64,000 bases of DNA, taken from positions 434,001 through 498,000 of the forward strand of contig JAIVFI010000027.1 in NCBI GenBank assembly GCA_025558095.1, read 5' to 3'. Under the pieces are notes generated by a model. The model was not told the DNA's origin. It was given only the letters and a program-made list of their open reading frames with translations, and did not search any database. The translations under genes were made by a program, and so were the position numbers. This stretch comes from Hyaloraphidium curvatum. Taxonomy: Eukaryota; Monoblepharomycota; Hyaloraphidiomycetes; Hyaloraphidiales; Hyaloraphidiaceae. Positions 41,437 through 52,861 of the stretch are shown here, piece by piece (the stretch's first letter is position 1; the number at the start of each line of letters is the position of its first letter).

Positions 41437-42453
41437 ATGGCCACCCCGCCGGGCACCCCGCCGCCCTCCGCGCCCGGCGACGCGCTCGCCACGCCCTCCA
41501 ACCCCGCCCCCCCGTCGTCCGCGTCGCCGACGCCGCGCACGCCCGACAGTGTGGGCCGCCGCCGCGCGGCGCTCCTCGAGCGCGGCGACGTGTTCCGCGC
41601 GTACCGCACCGCGCTCGAGCTGAGACGGCTGCGCGGCGCGCTGCTCGCGGGGTTCTACGCGCTGCCGGCGGGCGGCGGCGAGCGGTGGCACGCGCTGCTG
41701 TTCGTGCCGCCCGCCGCGGAGGCGCCGTCGCCCTACGCCGGCGCCGTGTTCAGGCTGCTGTTTGCGCTGCCCGACGAGGGGCCGATCGCGGCGTCGGTGC
41801 TCAGCATGCCGTTCTTCCACCCGCTGGCGGACCCGGGCTCGGGGCGGGTGCACGTGCCGCCGCGGCTGCTGCCAGAGGGAGCGGCGCACCTGGACGATCT
41901 GGGGCGGGTGCTCCGCCGCGCGTTTTCGGACGACTTTCTGGAGCAGCTGGAGGAGGGGGATCTGCCCGAGGGGGAGGGCAACCCTGACGCGCTGCGGATG
42001 TGGAAGGAGGACAGGGAGACCTTCAGGCTGCTGGCGAGGCAGACGGCGGACCAGTCGGGGTCGGAGGAGGCGCTGTACGACTCCGAGTTTGCCGAGGGCG
42101 AGCTGCGGATCAGGAGGGTGCGGTGGACGGACAGGGAGGTCGGCGAGGCGATGGACAGGTTGCGGTTGGCTTTCCTGGTGGGGCATGACCTGCTTTCCCC
42201 GTTTCCCCGTTCCCGGTTCGCCTGACCATGGATCCCCCCGTTCGGGCAGCGCGACGCGCCTCCCCAGACCTCCCCCGCGCGCACCCGCACCATCCTCTCC
42301 TCGATCCAGCCCAAGTTCGGCCGCCGCGCCGGCTCCAAGATCGTCCTCGAGGACGAGGACGACTCGCTGGCGGGGGACATCATCGAGGCCGGCCGGCAGA
42401 TGACGCGGATGGGGCAGCAGGTGGGGAGGGAGGTGATGCGGTTCTTTTCCTAG
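41437..42453 (+). CDS. AKTIP/FTS-like E2 variant without catalytic Cys
   Basis: Exons 41437-42177 and 42250-42453 give 314 residues (72-nt intron). The start used is MATPPGTPPP; an upstream in-frame ATG at 41356 exists. After a Pro-rich N terminus, residues about 50-190 follow the ubiquitin-conjugating fold: GALLAGFYALP, SPYAGAVFRLLFALPDEGP and the HPN-region equivalent MPFFHPLADPGSGRV. The Cys that normally follows is absent, as in AKTIP/FTS, which also has FHPLVDP in this position. AKTIP joins Hook and FHIP proteins in the FHF adaptor that links dynein to early endosomes; that role is inferred. The C-terminal exon is an acidic, helical tail. Confidence 0.75.
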
Positions 42454-42746
42454 GCCGCGGCAGGGGTGCGACAGGGGTGCGGCAGGAGCCCGTTGGTGGA
42501 CGTCGGGACTGGTTGCTCGTTCGGCAGGCTTTCCGGACCAGGCTCGTGAATCGAGTGAAGCCAAAGGGCCAAACACTACAGAGCTATACAGGCCCACCAT
42601 CCTGTCCATTCCGATTCCGCTTTCAGTCCGGGAGAATGCGGCCCGCCCTGCCGCCCGGGCACATTAGTCCACCACGCCCCCGGCAAGCCGCGCAGACCGA
42701 GACCGCCCTTTAAGTGGTGTAGAAGGCCCAGCGCCTCGTCCGGGAA

Positions 42747-43448
42747 TCAAGTTCCGCCCGTGCAGCAGCCCGCTGCGTAGCCGATCACCGGAGTTTCCTC
42801 GCACACTCCAGCTTCCCCGGCGCCGATGCAGCCGGTGACCGCGTTGCACTTGAGCGGGTCGGTGTTGGTGAACAGGGCAATATCGCTCTGCGTCGTCGTG
42901 CACAGGGTGCAAGCCTTCAAACCGGTCAAGAAATCCTTGTCGATGCAGCACGGGTCTCCGTTATCGTCGGGCACGCAGATGCCCAAAGCCCCCGCCGCCC
43001 CGGCGGTGGAAGAGACGCCGTTGCCCGTGTCGCAGCCCGTGCCCGTATAGGCGCATCGCACTGCACAAACCCCGCGTAGGACGCCCCTGTGCAGGCCTGC
43101 CCGAGGTAACGGCGGTACAGCCCGTGCCGGTTGCCCTGGGCGTAGCTCACGCACGCGACCTGGCCTTCGGGCGTCCCGGGGTAGGAGATTTCGCTGTCCG
43201 GGCGGCGGGTCAGCGGGGACCGGGATCGAAGAGCCAGGTACACGCACCAAAAATCCTCCGGACTGCACGCTTTGCAATCCTTAACGAAGGTGGGCACGCC
43301 CCCGACCGGCATGGGGGGCCTGCGCGGATGGGTCAGAGAGTGAGAGTGAGGATGTTGCGGTCCGCGCGCCGTCCCACATCGCGCTCGCCCGGCTTGCGGC
43401 CACCAACGCGACCACGGCGGAGACACAGACGATCCAAGTGCCGTGCAT
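42747..43448 (-). CDS. Cys-rich secreted protein
   Basis: Exon 1 (43448-43378) encodes a signal peptide, MHGTWIVCVSAVVALVAASR. A 58-nt intron joins AT|G to exon 2 from 43319 (PPMPVGGVPTFVKDCKACS). A likely 54-nt in-frame intron follows, GTGCGT...GACAG, at about 43240-43187. Cys are frequent throughout (CKAC, CVSYAQ, QACTGAS, GTGCDTG, DPCCIDKD, ACTLC, LKC, GCC), ending CCTGGT at 42747. Between about 43090 and 43060 the coding frame changes and I could not place a convincing intron, so a frameshift or missed junction exists. Many disulfides and secretion suggest a wall or effector-like protein; no named family. Confidence 0.6.
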
Positions 43449-43701
43449 CGTGCGGCGCGGGTGTCACCTGTGGGCGTTGGGGGCGGGTGGGGGGGAGGTC
43501 GGCTCCCGCCACGATCCTCACACGGCGTTTCGGCCGCAGTCATCACTTCCCACTCTGCGTCTCCTGCTGGTTCTCACTCGCGCGGCTACCCACAGTCCCA
43601 CGTTGTGCCACCAGGTACCACTTCGCCGCCTTGGGCATAATTGTTGTCAAGACGACGACTACATGAAAGCATCCTTGATTCCTCCCGGAACCACGCCGGA
43701 G

Positions 43702-44526
43702 CTAGAGCAGCTTCCAAACGAGCGCAGCACCGACCGCCAGCGCCGGCGCCACGGCCTCGAACGCCTCCCCCGGGCTCTCGACCTTGAACCCCGCAAAGAC
43801 GGCGTTGAGCGACGCGTGCGAGAGGAGCGCCGGCCACAGCGACCCCGGCATCCCCCCCTCCACGCTCTGCCCGCCGTACGCAAACTGCAGGCCCGTCATT
43901 ATCGCCGACTGCGCCGCCAGCGTCGCGACGTAGGCCACCACCCGCCTCGGCAACTGGTCCCACGAGTCCGAGGCGAGCAGGTGCGCGGGCCTCTCCTCGG
44001 CCGCCGGCCGCGCGGCGGGGATCAGCAGCGGGAGGTGCCACAGCCCCCACGCGGCGCCGACGAGCAGCGAGGTCAGGAGGGGGCGCCAGCCGGATGTCAG
44101 GAGAGTGGGGAGGAGGAAGCCGCGCCAGCCGAGCTCCTCGAGGGCGAGGAAGGGGGCCTGAAGAAGGGCGGCGAGGTAGAGTACCGGGCCGGGCCAATCC
44201 GGGAACACGCTCGGTCGCTTGTTGGCCTTGTCGCCGGTTCCGGCGCGCGAGAGGTGGAGCGCGAGGCCGGCGCCGGCAAACGCGAGCGGCACCCCCAGCG
44301 AAACCGCCACCGCCCGCACGGGATCCGGCGCCGGAAGCCTTTTCAGCGAATCCAGTAGCTCGCCGCGCCGCCCGGGGCCGAGCAGGATCAGCGCCGCCGC
44401 CGCGGGGCCGATGCCGCCGATGAAAGTCAGGAAAGGCCGCAGCGGGTCGCCCTCGCGCTGCGAACGCGCGAGGAGCCACGGCGGGTAGGTGACGGCGTAC
44501 GCGATGGCATTGAACGGGAGCGCCAT
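43702..44526 (-). CDS. CAAX-protease-type (Rce1/CPBP) membrane protein
   Basis: This intronless frame of 274 residues starts MALPFNAIAYAV; upstream extension has only a GTG. It has about eight hydrophobic segments. The CPBP/Rce1 glutamate protease motifs are all present: EELGWRGFLL (EExxxR), GAAWGLWHLPL (second His) and LLSHASLNAVF (HxxxN). Eukaryotic Rce1 removes the AAX tail of prenylated proteins in the ER, but this sequence looks closer to the broad CPBP group found in bacteria and plants. Substrate unknown. Confidence 0.87.
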   Translation of the reverse strand: MALPFNAIAYAVTYPPWLLARSQREGDPLRPFLTFIGGIGPAAAALILLGPGRRGELLDSLKRLPAPDPVRAVAVSLGVPLAFAGAGLALHLSRAGTGDKANKRPSVFPDWPGPVLYLAALLQAPFLALEELGWRGFLLPTLLTSGWRPLLTSLLVGAAWGLWHLPLLIPAARPAAEERPAHLLASDSWDQLPRRVVAYVATLAAQSAIMTGLQFAYGGQSVEGGMPGSLWPALLSHASLNAVFAGFKVESPGEAFEAVAPALAVGAALVWKLL

Positions 44527-44824
44527 CCCTTCCGAGCGCGGGCAGAGTGGGTCGGAGTTCCGGTGTTTGGGCCCTGAGAACGGAGAACGTCCCTGAGGCC
44601 AAGATCGAACAAAGCCGCCCGCATTTCCCGGCGGCAGCCGGTCCATAGAGCGAATCGGATTTTCCCCGCCGTGCCATTGACGCCATTTATTCTGCGACGG
44701 GGCCGGACAGCGGGTGACTCCGGGGCGCCTCGTGTCTCTCACTCGGTGCCCGATCGCAAGCCGCCACAGCGCTTGCTTCCGGAGGCCTTCAATTAGACCT
44801 CAGCCGATGCATCCCGTGCCCGTG

Positions 44825-46937
44825 CTACAGCACCGCAGCCATCGCCAGCACCGCGCCAAGAGCCCATGCCCGCCTGCTCCATTTCCCGGCAGCACAGGAT
44901 GCGCTCGGCGTAGCGGTCTGCATCGTCCCCGCGGCGGTGCACGTCGGCATCACCCCGTCGAACAGGGCGCGTTGCGCCGCCTTGCACCAACCCCCGTCGA
45001 CGCTCGCGCATACCATCCCCTTCTGCCGCGAAGGATCCGGCGCGGGCAGGCTCGCCGGGGGCGAGCTTCGCGCAGTCCGCGTCCAGGAACCACGAGCAGC
45101 GCTGGGCGTCCGGGCCGACGCAGCGGACGCCCGCGGCTCCTGATCGGAGCACTGGGACAAAGTGCCCGGCGTCGTCGCAAGATCGGAGGCAGACGGGGAT
45201 GGGCGCGGGGAAGGTCGCGTTCGCGGCCCCGAACTCCTTCCACGCAGAGGCGCACCAACCGTCCAAGCAGGGGCAGACGCACCCCCCCGCCGTCGAAGTG
45301 AGCTGCGGCTGCGAGCACACCACGGGCGGCTTGAAGGACGTCATCAGCACCGAATCCGCCGACGCCGGCTCGGTGCACGCCGAATCAGCGTAGAAGGTGC
45401 AGTTGCCCGGCGACGCCTCGCGGCACTGGAGCGTCCTTCCCGACCTGGAGCTCCACACCGCGCGGGCTGCGACAAACCAGCAACCCGCCTTGGCGCACCG
45501 CCAGTCTCCCATGGGTCGAACGTCCTCGGGAGTGCCGTCGCCGCACCAGACCATCTGTTCCCTGCACCGCGGGGAGGAGAACATGGCGTCGCGGGTCCAG
45601 CAAGCCTTTCCCCCGGCCTGCCTGACGGCGTAGCAGTACGGGCCCTCCTTCAGGTTCAAGGGTTCGAAAGGACCGAGGCGGTTGTCGTTCAGGTCCAGCT
45701 CCTCGAGCCCTTCCAGCTGGCCCAGCGCCAGCACAAGGCCGGTGAGGTTGTTGCCGCGCAGGCTGAGGAACGCGAGGTCGCGGAAGCCGAGGATCCAGGC
45801 CGGAAAATCGCCCGTCAGGCTGATGTTGACCAGTTCGAGCTGGCCCATCAGCTTCAGCTCCGAGAGCGTGTTTGCGGGGAGGCTGATGTCCATGGGGACA
45901 AACGCCGGAAGGAGCTTGGAGCCCCACCAATCCACGTTTACGCGTAACCCCGAGATGTGGCCGCGGAAGGTCTCGATCCTAACGGTGCACGGCCAATGCA
46001 GACCATCCTTGAAGACCAGCTCGGTCTTGGACATCCCCTTCGGTGGCACCTTGATCCCGGTGATCACGCTGCGGTCCGGCACCAAGAACGCGTGCCCGCG
46101 GGCCACGAGCCAATCCGCCAGGAGCTCCAGCTCCCGCGACACGGGGAGCAGCCCGTGCTCCTCGAGCGGATCGGGGACGTCGCCCCAGTGCGGCCGCACG
46201 GGGGTGGCGACGAAGGTGGCGCTATGCGGCGGCGGCGGCAGCATTTCGCCCGCGCAAACAGGCAGGCCCTCGGTGCACATTCCCGGGACGAGGTTCGCCC
46301 AGGGCGCCGTAGGGTGGTAGCACATTGTCGGAGGCATCCTGCAGACCTTTAGGTTGCGGGGCATGGGGGGGAGGTAGCCCGAGACGTTGGTTCGGGAGAA
46401 ATCCAGCTCCTCGAGGTTTGGCAGGATGGCGTCCAGGCGGGCAGCTGCTCGGTTTTGAGACCCGTATTCGACATGTTGAGCCGGGTCAGGCTGCCGCCGA
46501 AGTAGGCCATGTTGCCCTGAAAGCGATCCCACGGCAGGTAGGTGACGTTGGTGTTTCCGGAAAAGTCCATCTCCCACCAGGTCCTGTAGTCCACCATCGC
46601 GGACACCACATAGATGACGAAGTTCAGGCCAAGCCCCTGCCAGACCATGGAGCAGTGCCCGACTTCGGGACACGACACCAGGCGCGTGGCCCCGCCCGAC
46701 GAGTAGTCCACGTTGAGGCATTCGGCGGTCGGGCCGTCGCCGTCGACCGAGCCGAGCTCCTTTGATCCGCCTCGCTGGAGGCCCGAGCAGATGATGTACG
46801 GGTTCGGCGGCGGCGGCTGCCGGGGGCCGAGGTGCGGCACCGGCGTCGCCGCGGTGCCCGGCGCGAGCGCAGAACCGAGAGCGGCACCGAGCGCGGCACC
46901 GACGGCGGCGGTCGTTAGTGGTCAAGGAATGTCTCAT
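44825..46937 (-). pseudogene. LRR surface protein with several frame breaks
   Basis: The coding content is clear but split over frames. A signal-peptide-like stretch (TTAAVGAALGAALGSALAP) lies one base out of frame with the only ATG, at 46937. The frame changes again near 46440 (TEQLP to DAILPNLEELDFSRT) and near 45020 before the tail. The middle, about 46430-45020, has leucine-rich repeats (LSLRGNNLTGL, LEELDLNDNRLG) and then a Cys-rich region (CVCPCLDGWC, CDDAGHF). The last frame ends in a hydrophobic C terminus (RRAWALGAVLAMAAVL) that looks like a GPI-anchor signal. No GT-AG introns explain the changes, so it is a decaying gene or has sequence errors. Confidence 0.65.
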
Positions 46938-47387
46938 GGGTTGTTTTCCGTCGGTTCAAAGCCGTGCGTAGGATCGTATTCTCAACAGCAGCAGGTCGGG
47001 CCGGGAACGTCTCCACTCCGCCACGTTGGCAGCGCGCCGGCACCTGCTTTTCACGATGCAGGTTGGTGTGAATTGAGTGCTGGGCAGTTTGTTTGCCTCA
47101 TGATTCGTGCAGCGCGCCAACCGGTCTGCGCGGGCTGAAACAGTCCGCCCCAACAGCAGACGGTGCCACGCCGTTACGCCGGCGTCGACTAGGGGGAGAT
47201 CCGCAAACTCCCAGGAGCAGGGGAACGTACCGGCGTGATTCGGCCCGATGACTTCTTCCTTGGGACGCACTCACTCACTTGTCCGCCACACACTCCCGCC
47301 CGCCATGGATCCAGGGACTTGACCTGTACGTCCCAACCCAGGAGCGACATGTCGCGAAGAAGAAGGACGCTCCGGACCCATCATTGT
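46938..47387. other. Intergenic, no gene seen
   Basis: This 450-bp spacer lies between the LRR gene and the 3' end of the eIF5A-like gene. Open frames are short and without motifs. Confidence 0.45.
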
Positions 47388-47803
47388 TTATTCGGCACCT
47401 TCTGGCTGGGCATCCTGCACCTCGTGCTCATTCTCCGGCAAACCATCAGCAGGCGCTTCCGCAGGCGCTTCAGCGAGCACTTCAGCAGGTGCTTCAGCAG
47501 GCGCCGGTGCGGACTCGAAACCATCCCCTGACGCTGGCGGGGCCTGCCGGGCGGTTCTTAGCGCCGGAACAAACCGCATCTAGCCCGCAGCCAACCCACG
47601 GGGAACGTGTCGAACATGCGGAACGAAGGAACGGTGTCCAAGACGGTCTCCCCGGTCGCCGTCTTCCCGACTACGTTCGTCTTCTCGAGGCCGCTCTGTG
47701 GTTTGCCCGTCCGCGATCCCGAGACGGACGCGACGATGCATTCGCGTCCTTTCAACACGATGCGGTCGCCGACTCGCAGCTGGGACGCTTGGATCTGCGA
47801 CAT
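47388..47803 (-). CDS. eIF5A-like protein with reduced C terminus
   Basis: Exons 47803-47600 and 47543-47388 give 119 residues (56-nt intron, donor GTGGGT). The first 68 residues follow the N-terminal SH3-like domain of eIF5A: QASQLRVGDRIVLKGRECIV, then the hypusine-loop position as SGSRTGKPQSGLEK, and TATGETVLDTVPSFRMFD. In true eIF5A the loop is SKTGKHGHAK; the Lys is kept here but HG is replaced by PQ. The second exon is an Ala/Glu/Pro-rich acidic tail instead of the OB domain. It is therefore a diverged paralogue, unlikely to replace the housekeeping factor. Function unknown. Confidence 0.72.
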
Positions 47804-48090
47804 ATTGGGGCGCGATTGCAACGGAGAAGCTTCCGCCCGTTTGCGAATTGGGCGGGGTCGAGCGCGTCCTCCGTGTTTCGTGGCGGACGCAAGGCCGGCT
47901 AATCGACTTCGTCACTCGGGCACTCGGGACCGGGAATCTGACTCCGAGGCAAGCACTACTGTCCGCCACACTCGATTCGATTCGACCATGAAATAGGAAC
48001 GCACACCAAAACAACTTATCCCGCAGCGAAGACCCGCCCCGGCCCGCTGACCGCCCAACGACCGACCCAGAGCCCGCCCTCCAAAAGGCT

Positions 48091-51000
48091 TCACTTCCCC
48101 GCCTTCGATCCGCCCGCGCCCTGCATCATCCTCAGCAGGTGCTCCCTCTGCTGCCTGAACATGGCCGCGTTGTACCTCGCCCTCGCATCGCCCTCCCCCG
48201 GCGCGCCCAGGACCTCGGCCAGCAGGTCCCGGTCGGGCGTCGGCGGCGCGTTGGCGGCCACGGCGGGGAGCACCCTCGCCACCTGCGGGTTCGAGCGCTG
48301 CAGGAAGGGCGAGGCGAGGGGCTCGGGCGCGGGGGCGGGCGCGGGAGGGGGCTGCGCCCAGGCCGGCTGAGCCGCCGGAGCCGGAGCCGGTGCGGCCGGC
48401 TGCTGCGGGTAGCCTCCGCCGTACGCGGGCTGCTGCCGCGATCCGCCTCCCTGGTGCTGCTGCTGCCCCCCGCCGCCGAACCCGAACGACGGGCCAGATC
48501 CCGACGCCTGCGAGCTGGCGGGGCTCGGGTGGTTCGACGGGGTCTTTTTCGGCGCGGGAGGCTGGTCCAGCTGAACATCCGCGACGAGGTCGAGCTCCTC
48601 CTGCAGGTACGGGTCAGCAAAATGTCTTTTCCCCAATCGCAACGGGCGACCCACCATGCGGCCGATCAGCGCGTCCACCTTCTCCTTGCCCGGGTCTGAG
48701 ATCACGCCCACGGTGGTAAACACCCCGTCCACGTCGTCCTGCATGTTGCCCTCGAGAGCGCGCTGCACGATGTGCTTGGTGAGGATGAAGGCCACCATGG
48801 CCGCCGGCCACCGCTTGGAGAGCTTCTCCATGAGCGCCAGGTGCAGGTTGATGTCGCCCATCATGGCCGCCACCGCCGCGGGCAGGGTCATCTCGGCGCC
48901 GCGGAGCAGCGAGCCGTTGATCTCCTTGACGATGGTGAAGGAGTGCAGCAGGAGGCGGTAGATGACGGCCTGGGCCGATGACCACAGGCAAAAGGCCGGG
49001 ATCGACACGAGCCCCTCGTCCAGCATCATGATGGTGCGCTGCAGCTCCGTCACCTTGCAGCAGTGGTAGTGGCACACGGTCGCCGGCGAGGGCGGCCAGT
49101 TCGCCAGCCCGCCGAAATCGTGCGGCAGCGAGCCGTCCGCCATGCGCATCATGTACGGGCCCTGGGTCATGCCCTGGAACGGGAACCACCTTAGCACCTC
49201 CGCCGCGCCGTCGGGCCCCGCGGCCATCCGCATGATGGGCCGCGTGGGCGGCGTGGGGATGCCCAGGACGGGCTGGTGCCGCTGCCAGTTCTTGGTCGAG
49301 GGCAGCGCCGGGTGCGGGTTCTTGGGCGCGTGCAGCATCGCGTACGCGTTGTGCACGATCAGCAGGAGGTACAGCGCCTCCAGAACAGAGTGCCGGTCGG
49401 GGGGAGGGCCGCCGTGCGGGACCACGGGGCGGTGCTTCTCGCTGCGGAAGGTGCGCAGCCGGTCCCAGTGCGCCACGGCGTAGCCGATGGGGTCCGCGTC
49501 GATGTCGTGGAAAAAGGGCGGCAGCCGGTCGTACGTCCTGTCCAGCAGGTCCCGCACCGCCTCGAAGCGGCGGAGCACCTCCTCCTGCCGCTGCGTGAGC
49601 CGGTGCTGCACCCCGGGCTCGCTCCGGCGGCGGACCTCGGCGGGGTCCGCGTACGGGTCCGTCTTTTTGATCTTGCAGAACTGGGCTGCGCGTTAGCCGA
49701 TGGCGCCGAAACCCGACTGACGGGAAACCCACCTGGTGGTACTGCCCAAAAACCTCCCCCACGGCCCTGAAAATGATGATCCACACCCCCACTTCGCTCC
49801 ACACCGTCCCCGTCTCCTCCTCCAGCAGCCTCCCCGCCTCCCACCCCACCCTGTCCTCGGGCTCGCCGTACTCGCCCCCCGCATCCGCCTCCTTCAGCCA
49901 GAGGTAGTTGCTGCACGGCACCCTCGCCATGCACTCGGCCTCGGCGATCGCCGACGGGCGGTCCGAGACGGCCATCGAGAGGCGGTCGAGGATGTAGAGC
50001 TGCCACCAGATGCGGCGGCGCTCCTCGTCCACGATCCACCGGGGTAGCCCGTAGCTCCGCTCGAACGGCGCGCTGGGCGGCGCCGGCCGTCCCGAGGCGC
50101 CGCCGCGCTTGGCAGAGATGCTGTCGAGGGGGGTCTGCACGTCCACGTCGCCCGGCTCGAGGTTCAGCCCGAGCTCGCGGGCTACTGCGACGGCAAGGGA
50201 GGAAAAGGTCGAGGTGACCTTGGCGTACTCCTTTTGCCAGCTGCGCGAGGCGGCGAGGGAGGCGTAGAACATGGCGATCACCATGTCGCACGTCTTGGGG
50301 CCGGCGCCGGTGGCGGCGGGGAGGAGGAGGCGGCGGCAGCGCTCGAGGAGGTTGAGGGAGAGGGAGAGGCGGTTGGGGATGTGGGAGCAGTAGGGCGCCG
50401 TGATGGAGCCGAGCGCGTACAGGAGGTACGGCGGGCGGAGGTACAGCGTCTTGAGGAAGGACGGCTTGTGCAGGATCGGCGACTGCGGGCCGGGGCAAGG
50501 ACGTCAGCAGATGCCCCTCGATGCCGCGCGCGTCCACCCACCGCCACAAACAGGTCCTCGAAGAACCTCGCCACCAGCTCCGTCATGATCCCCTGCTCCG
50601 GGAGCGGCGGCAGATCGTCCATCAGCCCCGGCTCCCTGACGACCACCACCCCGCCCCCCCCGACGCCGACCCCCGCCGGAAAGACCATCGGCCCCGCGCC
50701 AAACAGCGCATCCAGCTGCGCCCGCAGCGCGGGGGGCAGCCTGTCCCGCGGGTCCTCCTCGCGGCGGCGCTTGGACGCGCCGGCGGGGAGCAGCTGCAGC
50801 AGCCCGGGGTCGGCGGCGGCGGCGGCGGCGAGCTGGTCCGCGAACGAGGCCGAGACGGCGTTCGGGGGGGAGGGAACGGGGGCCAGACCGCCGGAGGGGT
50901 GCCGCGGGACGGAAGGCAGGGGGGCGGGGCGCGCCGAGGGGGCAGATTTGGCGCGCGCGACGGCGGCGGGTTGCTGGTGCTGCTGGGGTACCGAGACGTT

Positions 51001-52115
51001 GGCGTTCTGCAGCGTTTGTGCAGAGAGAAGGAGGCCCATCTGCGCGGTGAGGGGGACCTTGGGCGAGGAGGAGGGCTGCGGCGGCGGCGGGGCGGTGGAG
51101 ACGAAGAGGTGAAGCTGGTCCTGCGCCGGGTTCGGCCGCGCGCCCAGCGGGGCGGCAACCGAAGGGCCCGGAAGCGGCCCACCCGTGCCCGCATTGGCGC
51201 CGGGATGCCCGAATCCGTCGAAAAAGTCGGGCACGCCCGGGTCCTGCGCGCCCAGCTGCGCGAGCAGCGCGTCCAGCGCCGGATCGTTGACCGGCGGGCC
51301 CTGGTCCGGCATCAGGTCCAGAAAGTTCATCATGGCCTCTGCGTCGGGCATCCCGCCTGCGTCCGGAGGGAGCAGCGACGGGTCCCAGGCCGTGCCGAAG
51401 AGCGCGGCGGGGTCGCCCAGGCTGTCTGCCGAGGCGTCGAAGCCGCCCACGGCGTCGACTGCGCCGGGCACCACGCCGAGGATCGAGAAGGCTGCATTGT
51501 CCAGCGGCGCGCCTAATTGGCCGAACGAGCCGCCGCCGTAGCCGCCGTCGAGGTTGTCGAACGAGCCGTTGTTGGCGAACGAGCCGTTGTTGAACGAGCC
51601 GTTGCCGAACGAGTCGAACGAGTCCGCGCGGCCGTCGTCGTCGCCGTCGTCCCCGGCCGTGTTGGATTTGCGCGGGCCGCGCTTTGCGGGCGGTTTCTCG
51701 TAGGTGCAAGCGCGGTTGGTGCGCACGCACAGCGCGCACGGCTGCAGCCCGTCGCACCGCCGCCGCCGCTGCGAGCACGAGTCGCTGGCACGCGGGAACA
51801 ATAATGGCGGGGCGGGGTGCGTCCGGCGCGGTTTAAGCCGTTAATGGTCGGGGTGCGGGGCGGGTTCGGGGACATTGACAGAACCCCGCAGACGCGGTCG
51901 GAGGGTCGGCGCAGGTCAGAGGAGTTTAAGGAGGGAGTTAGCGACGTTTAAGGAGTGCCGCGGAGGACGCACCAGGCGCGCGTCACGCGCCGCCGCTCCT
52001 TGCCCTGCGCGGTCGTCCCCAGCGAGGGCGCCGCGCCGCCGCCGTCCAGCGCGCCCGACGGCGCCCGCGCGGGCACGCCGCCGCCGCCCGACGCGCCGCC
52101 GCCCGCCGGCTGCAT
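48091..52115 (-). CDS. Zn2Cys6 transcription factor with fungal middle region
   Basis: Exons 52115-51973, 51784-50542, 50482-49733 and 49680-48091 give 1241 residues; introns are 188, 59 and 52 nt. Splice 1 (TG|C) creates the first Cys of the cluster: RACDSC, then QRRRRCDG, CALC and NRAC, the complete six-Cys Zn(II)2Cys6 pattern at about 47-73. A Gly/Asn/Ser- and Pro-rich activation-like region follows. Residues about 440-720 (LHKPSFLKTLYLRPPYLLYALGSI, WWQLYILDRLSMAVSDRP) match the fungal_trans regulatory domain. The C-terminal ~150 residues are Gln/Pro/Gly-rich. It is nuclear and DNA-binding; target genes are unknown. Confidence 0.92.
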
Positions 52116-52861
52116 CGTCCGGCGTGCCGCAGAGGGCGGGGCCAAAGTGGGAGCGCGTGGGCAGGCTGGTGGAGACCGAAGGGCCGCGTTTCGAAGGCGG
52201 CCCTTTTCCGGGCCTTCCAACGCCCGAAGTTCGATGCCGCCCGACCACAACCGTCCACGGCAAGCCCAGCGACGCCTGCGGTCGCGGATGCACTTATCCC
52301 GCAGGCTCCGCGGCACCTCCGGGCACCCGGTCCGTCGCGGCGGGAACCTCCCCCGGCAACGTCGGCCACGGCCGCCGACCCACCACGGGCCGGAAGACGG
52401 ACGAGGATTCGCGGGTGAACGGAGCACCGAGCCTAGAATTGCACGCATCCGCGGTCGGCGGGATGGCAGCTCGAGGGCGGGCTTCCCGTCCACGTCTGGC
52501 GCCTCCTTGCCCCATCATCGTACTTGTAACCCTGGCACATCCTCCAACTCCAGCTCGCGAAGCACTCCTGTCCTGCCATTGTCTCTGACCCATCCGAACC
52601 TGGGGGTGAATTTGTGAAACGGTCGCGTCGGCGACAAGGAGGCTTCTGGGGTGCCGCGGAGCCGGCGATCCACCACGAAAAGGAGGCGGACGTCGGCAAC
52701 GCTCGGGCCCGGACGATGATCGGAGAAGGCATCGGGATCACGACCACGCATCCTCGAACCTTGGGGTCCGATCAGGGGTCCCCGTCCGACGTGGCCGCCG
52801 CCGCGCGCCCAACTGGCCCTCCCTGAAGTCCCCCCCGCTCCAACCACCCCGCGGCACCACA
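52116..52861. other. Divergent promoter region
   Basis: This 746-bp region separates the transcription factor start from the cyclophilin start. Frames here are open on both strands because of GC content but carry no motif. Confidence 0.5.
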
